A stretch of DNA of 64,000 nucleotides from Rachicladosporium sp. CCFEE 5018 (GCA_002077045.2 KZ111168.1:348558-412557), one strand, 5' to 3'. Shown: positions 21,159 through 31,944, counted from the first letter of the stretch. Program-made: numbers and translations. Notes: generated by a model from the sequence alone, not told the origin.

Positions 21159-24100
21159 ATGCCGCAAGCACTCTGTGACTATACTCCAGAGCTGAGGCTC
21201 TATTATGACAGATCGAAGGAAGATCCAACGTCATTCTGGCAAGCCGTTCGACTCATGGTACTCAAGTCGAAAGACACCAGGGACCCATTTCTCGAGGTGC
21301 AAGCAACGCTTCTATGCGAGGGCTTCAGTGTCACTCCTGTGACGTGGCCTGGCTACCAATTGCTCCACATCGAGATGAAGCATGCGTCAGCCCCTACGGT
21401 GGTGGACTTTGTACGGAGAAGTTACTGCTCATCTCCGCCGACACAGAAGACCTGGGCCCTCGTCACACAAGGTCTTGGAGCTCGCTTGTTCTTCTGCAGC
21501 CCTGAGGACTGGGTATCTCAAGATACGAGCGTTGAATTCGTTGATGCTGGCGATATCAGCAGTTTCACGTTGCTTCAAGGTCTTCGGGCAATTGTGGAAG
21601 AGGTAGCCGCCCCGCGCTTGGACGATGTCGTCGTGCTGTTTCGATGCACGATGATTCAATCCAATTTTGACATTCACAATGTGAATGCGCGACACTTGAT
21701 TGCTTTGCCAACGGGCGTCGCCAAATGGTCCAGCACACATTCAGCTGGTGGAGATCTTGATCAGGCCATTCAGTATGGCGACTCTGCAACTCCACGCACT
21801 TTCGCACTCACCTTTTCACGGAACCGACATTGTACGCGAAACAGCTGGGTCTTTGGATCATCGTCTGATCTCGAGGAGTGTGACGTGCAGCTCGATTTTG
21901 ACAGAGTTCGCGCTGTCAGCGCTTGCTTGTTCGCCGTCTCTCTACGTCGGACAGGAACACCGTACATAAGGGCTTTGGCTAGTCAGCCTCTAGCATATCG
22001 ATGCGTGCCCACTCAATCAGTCGATGACGATCGAGACAGTTCTCAAGGCTCTCTATGGTCGGGCTTACCTCAGCATGCGCGCATCGACATCACGGGGAGA
22101 CTTTACGTAAAACGTGGACCTGTTCGGATCATGTTCTGGTGTCCAGTGCGGAGCTTCGAAGATGCTCTACCCTACAGCAAGAATGTCAACGCTTTCCGTG
22201 CGAGTACTGTCAGAATCGACGCTACTAAAGATCCCGTCGACAACTTCAGACTGCAATTGGAGCCTGATGGTACTGTCACGCCGTTGCTTCGCTTCAGCAG
22301 GAAGACTGGTGCGTCGTACAAGACTGTGGATCACATACGACGCACTGGGGCGAAAGGCTCTACTGCCTCAGTGGGATGCGTCCTGGAGACTGGTTGTCAC
22401 ATGACCTTCGCCCTCAAAACGCCGTATCCGACACCTGACGTAACATTACGACATCAGCGTAATGAAAGTCTGCTCTCTGAGTATCAGGCGCTCATGAGGC
22501 TGAAGCATGTAAGTTGCCTACATGCCTGCCTCTGCTACTCTCGCCAACTAACGGATTGCAGCCAAACATTGTCAACGTACACGACTTCTTAGATCCACCC
22601 GACCCTAGCGTCATGGCGTCGATGGTACTGGAGTGGTTCGACGAAGTACTCGATCCGCATATGTTTCCGATCCTGGAGCTTCCGAGTTTGCTCTCCCAAA
22701 TTTGTGAAGTCCTGGACTTCCTTCAACGCCACAACATAGTACACCGGGATATCAAACCGAAGAACTTTCTTACAAGGCGCAGCTCAGATGTGCTCATCGT
22801 CAAGCTTAGCGATTTCGGCTCTTGCCAGTCAATTCACGGAGATTACCTCGACTCCGTTGAAGGCATGACGCCAGTCTACAGAGCTCCGGAAACATGCCGT
22901 ACGCCGGTCATGTACGACCATGCTGTAGATCTCTGGGCCTTGGGTGTCATTCTCACGCAATGCGTTATGGCTTACATGCCGGCCGAAGATCAATTCTGGG
23001 TGGCGTGGAACGAAAAATGGCCTGGATTTGCTCCGGATCCGGCCGAACTCCTGCGGTGGACCCAAACCTTCGTGCAAGCAGTGCGTTCTCGGTGCATTTC
23101 CTTTTACAAGCCGCTTCTAGTCGGCCTACTCCATGAGGACCAAGTCTTGAGATGGAGTCCGTCGAGGAGCTTGGACTGGCTCAATGCGAGAAGAGCCGGC
23201 GGAGGTGTACCGGAAATGAGCCGGCCCCAGAATATAGTCTCGACAGAGCATGCGCGGTTGCTCGTTGCATCGCGTGAGGATGCAATCTCCTCTCCACCGT
23301 CGCGTATCGACGTCAGCCTCCCTGATACCCAGTGTGTCACAGAAACGTATGTGCAGCTCAGACTTGTGTCGTATTGGCTTTTACTGAGCTCGCGTGCTTC
23401 AGCCTGCCAAGCACCAACCGGAACGCCTCTCCATGGTCAACACCGCGCCCTGACGACCAAGGCGAATTCATGGCTAGTACCGAAGTCCTGTGCGTTGGTG
23501 ACCAAAAGGTGCCGTTGCAGCATGGAGGTACTACTTTCGACGCCTTCCAGTTACTAGCCATGTCATGCATGTCTGCTAGCAGCAAACTTGAAGCGCAGTA
23601 CTATCTTCGAGGTATTGTGCACATTGCGCCAAAACACGAAACCGAGGACCAGTCTACCTTACATGTGCCACTTACGTACGCGCAGCTTTTGGGTAGAGCG
23701 CTGGGTCTCACTGTTGCTCTCCGTAACCTGGACGGCGATGACGTTGGGGAGAGCCCGGCCGACGCGCTCTGGATCGAGCTTGGCACCGGCAGGGTGTTGA
23801 TCGAAACGTCGACGAGCGAGGTGAACGTGACCCACATCCTGAACGCACTAAAGGACACCCTTACATCACAACAGCGAAAGAAGCACCTACAGAGTCTGCC
23901 AAACCGTAGAGTGGTACGGCATCGCCGCGGCTACCAGGGTACTTGGGCCAGCATTGATACGGCCATCGATCTATGCAATGAGCTACAGCTTCGCGATGTC
24001 GTAACGCAGCTCCAGGAAGCTTCTTTATTCATTCACATGGCGAACGTATTCAAGTCAAAGCGAGTGAGTGACGTCGCTGTTGAAGAAGATAGTGGCTCTA

Positions 24101-24239
24101 CCGGTGACGAATGGCTGTTCGTTGAGGACTTTTTGAAAGGTGCGTGCTGTATCCATCGCGCCTTGCCCACATGGCTGACGATGCTGACAACTCGCTAGAG
24201 CGCGCTTCTACCTGTGCCCTCTACAATTCAGCTACGTGA
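21159..24239 (+). CDS. Protein kinase with large unknown N- and C-terminal regions
   Basis: Exons 21159-22508, 22562-23346, 23403-24139 and 24199-24239; 970 residues. All three introns (53, 56, 59 bp) have GTAAGT, GTATGT or GTGCGT donors and keep frame. The kinase domain starts near residue 390 (RRTGAKGSTASVG glycine loop, FALK lysine, a glutamate in SEYQAL). It has HRDIKPKNF (about 511), SDFG (about 534), RAPE (about 558) and DLWALGVIL. All catalytic residues are present, so activity is likely. Residues 1-390 (DTRDPFLEVQATLLCEGF, TWALVTQGLGARLFF) and about 690-970 match nothing I know. Substrate and pathway unknown. It is convergent with the DUF7492 gene, 97 bp away. Confidence 0.85.
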
Positions 24240-24336
24240 ATTCAGGCGGATGTTGCGTGGAGACGAGGGTCTGTGAGTGATCGTCCGGGACTCAAGACGG
24301 GACTCAGTGGTAGGGCGTGGGTAATGTGTTCCATAC

Positions 24337-25145
24337 TTATGCTATATACAGATCTATACAGGTGGTGTACATCTCGTCCTTCACCTTTCCTGGTCCGACG
24401 GCACTATACGTGGGCCAATCCCATACCCAGTAGAGTGAGTACGTACTTGCTGATGGAACATCGCCAGGTACGTCGACTTCGATTTTGCAGGCCAATTGCT
24501 GACCATCGAGGTCATCGTGAGGAGGCTGACCGAGCGCAGCGCGCGACGTCGACAATATGCTATTGTCATCTGTGTAGCAAGAGCCATCGTCGAAGCTTTG
24601 TCGCGCCAGGAGACGACCACGTCGGTCACCCCCAGTGGCATTACGATTCCAGACATGATGAACGGCAGATAGGACCTCGCCCTCGATCGGATTCGCCGTA
24701 CCGTACACGGAGAGTGTTCCAAAGGTCAGCTTATTAGGTGTGGGAACACTGATGTGCCCATTTTCTCGGTAGCGCAAGGCCACTCGGTCGCCAGGATGGA
24801 CCTCCAGGCTCGGCCAAGCACCGGTCTGGTTGTTGACCGTCTGCGTGGTCTTACACATCAGGTCAGTGACGGACACGAACGGGTTGGGGGAAGGGGGAAG
24901 TCTGTAGGTCATTTGTATGTCATAGTCACTCAGCTTTGGATCCACTACATACCGACCGCGTGATCAGCGGCGCACATGATGACAAGGGGAGATTTGTTCA
25001 TACCGTAGCCTCGCGAATAGCCCCGTCCTTCGAGCAGATCGTCATTACGAACTTGTCTGAGCTCGACAACGTAGGAGTGGGCGCGAATCATAGGAGCACA
25101 GCCAATAGCGAGCAAGAATACCGCGTAGCGTGGGACGGAAGACAT
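24337..25145 (-). CDS. Secreted DUF7492 (LPMO-like) protein
   Basis: Two exons, 25145-25004 and 24944-24337, with a 59-bp GTATGA...GTAG intron; 249 residues. The splice joins GYSRGY to VDPKLSDYDIQMTYRLPP, as the family requires. A signal peptide (MSSVPRYAVFLLAIGC...) should be cut before a histidine (IRA/HSYVVEL), leaving His-1. Further family blocks are TDLMCKTTQTV, PGDRVALRYRENGHIS, VWNRNATGGDRRGRLLA, SFDDGSCY, LYWVWDWP and YTTCIDL. DUF7492 proteins resemble lytic polysaccharide monooxygenases, where the N-terminal His forms the copper brace. Enzyme activity is not established, so LPMO-like is inference. The four-residue cluster of W/H/Y positions should be checked structurally. Confidence 0.8.
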
Positions 25146-25408
25146 TGCAGATCGCTCACGTTTGCTCAGAAGATTCTTGGTATGGCTGTGCGCCAAATAT
25201 AGCGTAGCGCTTGGTCAGGTGGCGTAGCTTGAGCCAGGTACCAGGTTCGCGGCGAGTGAACGGATTTCGTGTCGGTCCTTGTTGTTCAGGACTTGATCCT
25301 GGAAGCTGGTTTCCGGCGCACGTGATCGTTCGAGGTGTCGCTAACTACGTCGGTGCGATTGTCTGCCTCCATATATACCTATCTGTGTTCGTACCGGGAC
25401 TCTCAAGC

Positions 25409-26248
25409 ATGTCCCGACGAGTACACTTTACCATCGACACCAACATGGAGCCAAACCCGTCTCGCGGAAATCCTCGCACGCCGTATCCCTACCCGCAATC
25501 GAGCACACCATCAAGCTCGCTGCATACCATACCCGAGGACACTGAGACTCGCGAACAACTCAACGATTGGCTCCAAGTTCAGGCTGCAAGCCAGCATCAC
25601 TACGCAGAGCAATTGGCGCTGTCCCCAGAAGCAGATCCATCAGCAGACCGTACAGACACCGAAGTAGCGATGACCCTCCTGGAGCTCTCGACTCTGGCAC
25701 CGGGCCAATCTAAATTACCGGCCAGCGAAGCTGGCATGTCATTCCTGAAGCGTACGGTCTCTGCTCGCCTCCTAGAAGAATTAGTCAAAGCAGGTGTGAT
25801 CAACCCTCCAGCCAGCGCAGTCGGAATGGCGTCCCTAAAGAGGGCAATCTCCACTCGTCTCCTCGAAGAACTAATCAAAGCAGGGGTTGTGGTTCCTCCC
25901 ACATCGACTCATCCCAAGCACGGTCTGAGCAGTCCCGGTCCTTCACCACTTGTCTCATCCAGCGGCAGCGATTGTGACGAGTGCGATACTAGCGTCACGA
26001 GCGACGATAGCGAGCAAGATGTAACAGCGGAAGCATTTGCAGCCGATGACGCTATGCCACCCTCTGGAGCGTGGACCTTGACCCACAGAGACGAGCCTCA
26101 TCCCTTCCCTCGCCCGTTCGATCTCCCAGCATCCGTCAGTAATCCTCCGACACTGGACCAGGGCGTGAATGTCGTGGACGTCAAGTCGTATCCTCCGGAC
26201 GATCAGTGGTTCGGAACGCAGCCAAATGGGTCGTGTGGAAGCACTTAG
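25409..26248 (+). CDS. Hypothetical protein with a tandem 30-residue repeat
   Basis: Frame from ATG 25409 of up to 279 residues. Two adjacent 30-residue units (90 bp each, starting about 25721 and 25811) share ASxxGMxxLKRxxSxRLLEELxKAGV, predicted amphipathic helices. The remainder is acidic and S/P-rich. It ends 12 bp before the chromo-like frame below, and an intron could join the two into one gene: a CTAAC branch site lies near 26270 with possible acceptors at 26296 or 26308, but I could not find a donor that keeps frame convincingly. The 3' end is therefore provisional. Confidence 0.5.
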   Translation: MSRRVHFTIDTNMEPNPSRGNPRTPYPYPQSSTPSSSLHTIPEDTETREQLNDWLQVQAASQHHYAEQLALSPEADPSADRTDTEVAMTLLELSTLAPGQSKLPASEAGMSFLKRTVSARLLEELVKAGVINPPASAVGMASLKRAISTRLLEELIKAGVVVPPTSTHPKHGLSSPGPSPLVSSSGSDCDECDTSVTSDDSEQDVTAEAFAADDAMPPSGAWTLTHRDEPHPFPRPFDLPASVSNPPTLDQGVNVVDVKSYPPDDQWFGTQPNGSCGST

Positions 26249-26260
26249 CCTGTACCCAAC

Positions 26261-26769
26261 ATGGGTCCACTAACTTCACACCCGCTTTACAACGAGTCCG
26301 CCGTGCAGTATCCTCTCGACATGGGCCCTTCGATGTCACGGCCGTCGGGTCCCGCTGCGCCATTGGCGGACTTCGACTCGGCATGGCAGAAGTACCGTCC
26401 ATGTCTCTGTGAAGAGGAAGCGGCGGCACGACCTACCAAGCGTCGACGCATAGAACGCTGTGAGGACTCCATGACACCCACTGTGGCGCACTAAGGCTGA
26501 CGTTTTCAGTACATGTCCAAGACGGTATGACAACTTCCGAGCCCATCATTACGCTGCCACACTCCGAAGGCTGCGAAACCGGTAGGATCACTCCGGTATC
26601 GCCCTTTCGTCAGTTCGTGCAGATTCTTGCGGAGCGAAAGGGACCATTTGGCAAGGAGTACAAAATGACCTGGCGGGAGTCTTGGGTTCCGGAGCACAAC
26701 ATGCCGGATGTCGAGGACCTCAGAGCCGCCCATTACGAAAGGTTCGGCAAGCAATGGGAGGTTTTGTAG
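26261..26769 (+). CDS. Chromo-domain-like small protein (or 3' exons of the preceding gene)
   Basis: Two exons, 26261-26459 and 26510-26769, with a 50-bp GTGAGG...TCAG intron that keeps frame; 152 residues as modelled. The C-terminal part (FVQILAERKGPFGKEYKMTW, then RESWVPEHNM) matches the chromo-domain pattern of a strand, basic turn, Y-x-V/M-x-W and W-x-P-E-x-N-L/M. Chromo domains bind methylated histone tails; the aromatic cage here is only partly visible. A basic RPTKRRRIER stretch precedes it, like a nuclear signal. Possibly the C-terminal half of the 25409 gene. Confidence 0.5.
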
Positions 26770-27079
26770 GTCTTTGGACTTGGACGCTGCTTGACCGGGA
26801 ACCGGTTTCCTGGAACATAGAATGTGGCCGTCCTGCTAGCTTAGCGTGTCGGGGAAAGGCGGCAGGACGGCACGGGGACGCATGGAGACGCGCGGGGACG
26901 CGGGGATCAACGTTGGAAGGCACCACCAACGTTGGAAGCACACTCGCTAAATTGTCAAATCACATTCCATCTTGACCTGCTCATTGTTTATCGCATGTGT
27001 ACATGTAATAACGTGCACACTATACAAATACTGGGTACATCTGTCTCACAAGAGCGCATAGTTGATCAAAGTAATCGCG
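26770..27079. other. Intergenic stretch with short GC-rich repeats
   Basis: 310 bp. It contains repeated GGGGACGC units (about 26876-26906) and two copies of an ACGTTGGAAG segment, each around a CAACGTTG palindrome (26908-26915 and 26927-26934). No gene was seen. The AT-richer end before 27080 is probably the promoter of the next gene. Confidence 0.45.
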
Positions 27080-28222
27080 ATGTCCTTTCCATTTTTTCGT
27101 CTCAGTCGTGAGCTGAGAGATCGCATCTATTTCGAGTGTCTTGTTTCTCATGCTCCAGTCGACATTAAAGCGATGCACACTGAGTCACTGCTCCATCCAA
27201 GGCCCCTCGGCTATTTCGGCATACGACCCGAGATACTCCGAACATGTCGCCAAGCATACAACGAAGGTCTACCTGTGCTTTATGCCACAAATCTTTTCTA
27301 TGCCGACCTCGTAGCATCCTGGTACCTCTTGGATGCCGAACCTCCGTACAACACTCGCTTAAGTACTGCCAAAGACACAGAATTGCGCATCTGTCTGGCT
27401 TGCGAGAGGCTACTACCCGATGATGAGCGGAGATGCGTTCGATTTACAGCGCCATCAGCATCACAGCACTGGCATCGGCGAAGCAACCTCATTCGCAGGC
27501 TACAGGTCACCTTTCGCCCAGCTACGTTCTGCGAATGGCAACAACGGGTTCCAAGCTCTACTGCTGCTGCCTGCGTCACATGTATACACACAGCTGAGAC
27601 TGTGCTTCCTCCACTTCACCTAGACCTCCTGATCGTGCGACCCGTTGGACGAAGCATATTCGCGGAGACTGACAAGATCGGCCTCGGAACGTCCAGGAAC
27701 ATGCAAACCAGGTACAAGTACCACCAACGTACCGAAGTATGGAGGAACCAGACCGACGAGGATCTTGACTGGGACGTCCAAAAACTGCTCGATTCGATCG
27801 ATCCTCGCTTCACGATATTGACTCCGTCCGGACATGGGCCGGTGCAGCTGCGCCAGACTGCGGTCGGGCCTTTACCAACATATATTCGTCACTTGCTTGC
27901 GCATGGCCGCCTTGCATCAATATCTCAAAGCTGCAACCGAATTGAACTCGATCGGAGTGGCCGCGACTGGATCAGTCACTATCGAAGTTGCTGTAATTGG
28001 AAACAGCGCGATTGGCTCAGTCGGATACGACGCCATCACATCCAGAGAATGTGCGCGACGGAATTTCCCGAATTAGTCGAACGTTCGGGAGAGAGCCTCC
28101 TCTCCGTGTCCGGCTTGCACCTTGCAAGTAAGAGCATATATGACAACATGCCAAGCACTTGCGCCTCGTTGCATTCACAATGCCAATGGGACGCCGGAGC
28201 TCATTGGGCTGCTCTGTGCTGA
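27080..28222 (+). CDS. DUF7730/2EXR-like protein (tandem copy 1)
   Basis: Single exon, 380 residues from ATG 27080. The N-terminal pattern FRLSRELRDRIYFECL, then RPEILRTCRQAYNEGLPVLYATNLF, is the fungal 'LPxELRDxIY ... LLxTCRQIxxEALxxLYxxNxF' signature used for DUF7730/2EXR-type proteins, related in outline to F-box proteins. The function of the group is unknown. Residues beyond about 110 are not recognised. The next gene has the same start pattern, so they are tandem relatives. Confidence 0.7.
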   Translation: MSFPFFRLSRELRDRIYFECLVSHAPVDIKAMHTESLLHPRPLGYFGIRPEILRTCRQAYNEGLPVLYATNLFYADLVASWYLLDAEPPYNTRLSTAKDTELRICLACERLLPDDERRCVRFTAPSASQHWHRRSNLIRRLQVTFRPATFCEWQQRVPSSTAAACVTCIHTAETVLPPLHLDLLIVRPVGRSIFAETDKIGLGTSRNMQTRYKYHQRTEVWRNQTDEDLDWDVQKLLDSIDPRFTILTPSGHGPVQLRQTAVGPLPTYIRHLLAHGRLASISQSCNRIELDRSGRDWISHYRSCCNWKQRDWLSRIRRHHIQRMCATEFPELVERSGESLLSVSGLHLASKSIYDNMPSTCASLHSQCQWDAGAHWAALC

Positions 28223-28342
28223 ATCCTGAATCCTGGATTCTGTTTCCGTAAACACGGTTCTCATGAATGTACGGCAATGGAATTGCCAATATGCAAATGT
28301 ATTTTAACACATACGTTGTATTGTCTATTTCGCCATGTTCCC

Positions 28343-29191
28343 ATGGATTCAGTGAGCTTCTTACACCTGCCGCGTGAGCTACGGGACCGCGTGTATGATG
28401 CTGCCCTTGTGGCCGATCACAGCATCGATGTCCGTAATCTGACACATGAGCACCGGCGTTACGTGCCACAACTTCGACATGGTCTCTCTCCGAATTTACT
28501 TTCGACATGCCGACAGATTCATTCTGAGGCATTGGATCATCTTTACGGGTTGAACACCTTTCGTGCAGCCATGCCCATGCATCTCCATGAAGCTCAGGTC
28601 TGGCAACAGACTGCGATTGCAAGATCTACACTGCACCTACCCAGCTGTTTTACTTTCCCGGAGGCCGAGTGTGTATTCATGTCCGCGCGCCCATTGTATA
28701 CTCATCGACATCTCCGAAAGGTGAGGAGACTGGAATTGCGTCTAAGTGCAGTATTCCCAGGCGAACCATTCTGGCGGACGCTGGAGGCGATGCCGCCAAC
28801 AAGCAGTCGTCAGCAGTTTAGCGACGTCTGTGCTGCGTTCGTTGCTTTCGGTCGTTTGGATCTGTTCATCCTGTCCTCATCAGGCGTTGGCTCCATTGCA
28901 GACTGGCTGCCCGCGGCGAGTAACGTACCAGGTATCAGTCGCGGGCTTCACGTCCTGATGAGTACGTTCCACGAACGCTTCCTAACCGAAGCGTCATCCG
29001 CGGCGGCTTTGCAGGACGGCGTTTTCTGGGCGAGTCATCCTTTGAACTCAAGCATGCAGATGACTTGCAACAGCCATCAGGTCGATGCAGAACCATGTGG
29101 GCGCTATGAATTGACGGAACGGTTGCCATGGAAATTTCGTAAGACGGGTCAACTCGCAAGGCGGACGGCGATGGCTCCTCCAGGCAATTGA
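28343..29191 (+). CDS. DUF7730/2EXR-like protein (tandem copy 2)
   Basis: Single exon, 282 residues from ATG 28343, 120 bp after the previous stop and on the same strand. It opens with SFLHLPRELRDRVYDAAL and LSPNLLSTCRQIHSEALDHLYGLNTFR, the same module as copy 1, followed by RLELRLSAVFPGEP. Outside this module the two diverge strongly, so the duplication is old or the C-terminal parts evolve fast. No catalytic motif. Function unknown. Confidence 0.7.
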   Translation: MDSVSFLHLPRELRDRVYDAALVADHSIDVRNLTHEHRRYVPQLRHGLSPNLLSTCRQIHSEALDHLYGLNTFRAAMPMHLHEAQVWQQTAIARSTLHLPSCFTFPEAECVFMSARPLYTHRHLRKVRRLELRLSAVFPGEPFWRTLEAMPPTSSRQQFSDVCAAFVAFGRLDLFILSSSGVGSIADWLPAASNVPGISRGLHVLMSTFHERFLTEASSAAALQDGVFWASHPLNSSMQMTCNSHQVDAEPCGRYELTERLPWKFRKTGQLARRTAMAPPGN

Positions 29192-31041
29192 TGTTGGTGT
29201 CACGGTGCTACTTGCAGTACATATCTACCATAACAGAGTCTTATCATGTGCTGTACTTTGCGCCTCTTAGATCACTAATCCACGCACAGCTAGCGGACCA
29301 ATGTGCTAGTGAGTAGCCGACGTCACAAACCATGACTAACTTAGACCGGATGACACTCTACCGCATTAAGCTGTTTGAGGGCGACCACCTTTGCGTAGGA
29401 AGTTACGCGCCCCGGTGGACAGCGTAGCTTGGTCACTGTCGGTCGGGCATCGCCAGAGCATGAGGATGCATTTCATTAGCAGATGCACTGATGAACATGA
29501 ACATCTGTCGTGCTAGCAGACGAACCTTAAACAGCGGTGTACTTGCTTCACACGAACGACATTGGAACGATTTATCATTGATGATCAGCGTCCATCCTTG
29601 TATGCCGAGACGCACTGTGTGGCGGGGCATGCGTTAGTTAGCTAATCATGATGGCTGTCTGAACAACACGTACCTGTGTCGACTAACCGTACATAAGCAG
29701 ACGGACTACGTGCTGGGACACTGAGCCTCGTTGTGGCGATTAGATCTTCTTCGCAGTCGCAGAGCGAGCCGCAAGCGTCATTGCTAGGCGGTTATCATGC
29801 GCCAGTATTAGAGCATTACTTGAGATAGCGGGTAGCAGGAACAGCCATATGATTAGAGCAGAATGAATCTAGCATCAGATATTTTGGCGTGCATCCTTCA
29901 TAGGGAGTGGATTGCTGTGGTCTGCTGCTGCGATCAGATTGGGGAGGCGCCTCTATAACGACACCAGACCACTTCGCTAGACGATACGGAACTCTTTCTA
30001 CATACGGGTCGTCCAACTCAGATCGGCTGAGGGAATCGCACGATTTGCAGCGCCGAAAGTAGACTCGAGCGTTGTATCGTTAAGTAGGACCTCGTCATAT
30101 CGTGATGACAATTTGCTTGCTTGTCTATCCAGTAGTAGGGTAAGTCCGGTTTGTGTAAGTAAACATGCCCATGACGCTCGTGTCATGCTCTCTGAGAATA
30201 CCATACCCATTAACGGCCGCAAAGAAGTCGAATGTACGATTATTACCGCGTAGTAATTGTAATACTTGATCGTGACGAGAAGGTTCTCAGGTCAAACGAG
30301 TAGCTGATACTAGCAGTAGGAAGATCGACATAGGTTAACGAATCCTACAAAGTTACTATAAGGCTTGTGCAGTATTGACGACGCGGTGTCACTCATCGTA
30401 GTCGAACTCGACGGGATGAGCTAGCGAGACCCGTAGATGGTACTGTAGGGCTTAGGTAGTATGAAGGGCGTGGTGACACTTATCGTAGCAGCGCTTGTCT
30501 CGGACGTGAACCGATAGTTTTTGTCCGTCGCAGACATACTATAGACTCAGAAGTCTATGTGACTAGTAGACCGCAACACCGAGTGACCCCGCAGAACTTG
30601 GCAAGCTACTGTTTCGAGCTAGGAGTGGCGGCGCTTGTGGCTTCGACGATATCGCGCCACAAGCCACGATTCTCGGTTGTCTGTCCATAGTACGTATCTA
30701 CTTCCGATCACAGTCCTAGATCGTGCGGCGAGGACCCTCAAGATTGACAGTGATTGAGTTCTTCTCTAACTGGGAATATGCTAAGAAATGATGGCATCGA
30801 AGTTGCTATAGCCCTGATACGGTCCTCGAGCGGGGTTGAGCAGGCAATACCATGGAAATCACTCATGACGGTGAAACCCGATCCAGTACCGAATAACAGA
30901 CCACTAGGCAGTGACCCTGATAAGACTATCCAGGTCTTTCCATTTCGCGAGTCTGACATCTTCCAATTACTTGTCCTTGCAAGAATATTCACCTAGCGAC
31001 CCAGTCGCAGAGATAAGGCGCAGCACTTTGGCCGAGTGATT
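29192..31041. other. Gene-poor stretch, 1.85 kb
   Basis: No credible gene; stops are frequent in all frames and local AT content looks higher than in the coding regions. It contains a diverged direct repeat (about 30353-30401 and 30440-30488). It could be decayed mobile-element sequence, but I recognise no transposon protein fragment. Confidence 0.5.
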
Positions 31042-31944
31042 ATGTATGCCTCCGAATATCTTTGTCAAGATGAAGTGACTCAGTTAGATCGGGCTTTTGA
31101 GATTTCGCTTCAACATGACTATGCACTCGTCTTCTGGACCGGTATTTCACCAGATCTTGCTAAAAATTGGGCTTGTAGGAACAACCTGAAGACGCTTACT
31201 ATGGCTATGGGTTCTTTGTACAGCGACGACCGCCAAGGAAGTCTAAGATCTCGAAAATCTGGCAAGTCGTGGTCCAAATACATGAAGGGTGCATCCGGGG
31301 TATTTGCACAGCAGGCTTGCCACAATCGATACGCAATCGTGCTCACCAATGCACCGCCGAATGTCTACAGCACCCGCGAAAACTCGAACTACCGTGATAT
31401 TGAGGAACCGATACTCATGGGCATTGAGGTCGGTCGACATCCAATACAGATCGATTATGTGCATCCAACAGTTCCGGGTGCCGCATGTTTCCGCTATCAG
31501 GTTTGGCCTGACAACCAATCTTCTAGATGGTTCAGCTTCCTCGAACGTATTACTCTAAGGGACGGATTCAGAAATTTTGTCCAGTGCGCCAATTCTCAGC
31601 GATTCAGAATACCACAGGAATCAAATTATGCGAGGCAGAGTGGGTCGGCAGATTCACTCGTTCTCGCTACCTCTGCCACTAGTGGAAGAAAGAGCGTGTC
31701 TAAGACTGTGCGAGAGAGTCCATCGGTAGAGCAACATCTTGTAAAAAGACAACAGCAGGCGGCGTGGGGGAGGACAGCAGCGAATCTGCTCAAGATAGAA
31801 AGTCAGCAGCAGGCGGCGCAGGAGAAGAAGGCAGCGAAGCGGCTCAAGACCGAGAGAGAGCAGCAGGCGGCGCGGGAGAAGAAGGCAGCCAAGTCGCTCG
31901 AGGTCAGAGCATTAGGTGCGGTCGTTCCTATCCAGCTTGTCTAG
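31042..31944 (+). CDS. Unknown protein with conserved-looking core and C-terminal charged repeats
   Basis: 300 residues from ATG 31042. The globular first 190 residues have a strong conserved look (FWTGISPDLAKNWA, TLTMAMGSLY, GKSWSKYMKGASGVFA, NYRDIEEPILMGI, VHPTVPGAACFRYQVWPDN), which I associate with a fungal family seen before but cannot name. The last 64 residues hold three imperfect 18-residue repeats (QQQAAxxxxAAxxLKxEx; about 31750-31911), probably a charged helix. No signal peptide or membrane segment. The alternation of acidic, aromatic and histidine positions in the core suggests an enzyme, but no catalytic motif can be named. Confidence 0.6.
   Translation: MYASEYLCQDEVTQLDRAFEISLQHDYALVFWTGISPDLAKNWACRNNLKTLTMAMGSLYSDDRQGSLRSRKSGKSWSKYMKGASGVFAQQACHNRYAIVLTNAPPNVYSTRENSNYRDIEEPILMGIEVGRHPIQIDYVHPTVPGAACFRYQVWPDNQSSRWFSFLERITLRDGFRNFVQCANSQRFRIPQESNYARQSGSADSLVLATSATSGRKSVSKTVRESPSVEQHLVKRQQQAAWGRTAANLLKIESQQQAAQEKKAAKRLKTEREQQAAREKKAAKSLEVRALGAVVPIQLV

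Noticed and set aside
29433..30222. Possible transposase or reverse transcriptase remnants
   Set aside because: No DDE, RT or integrase motifs were seen in any frame.
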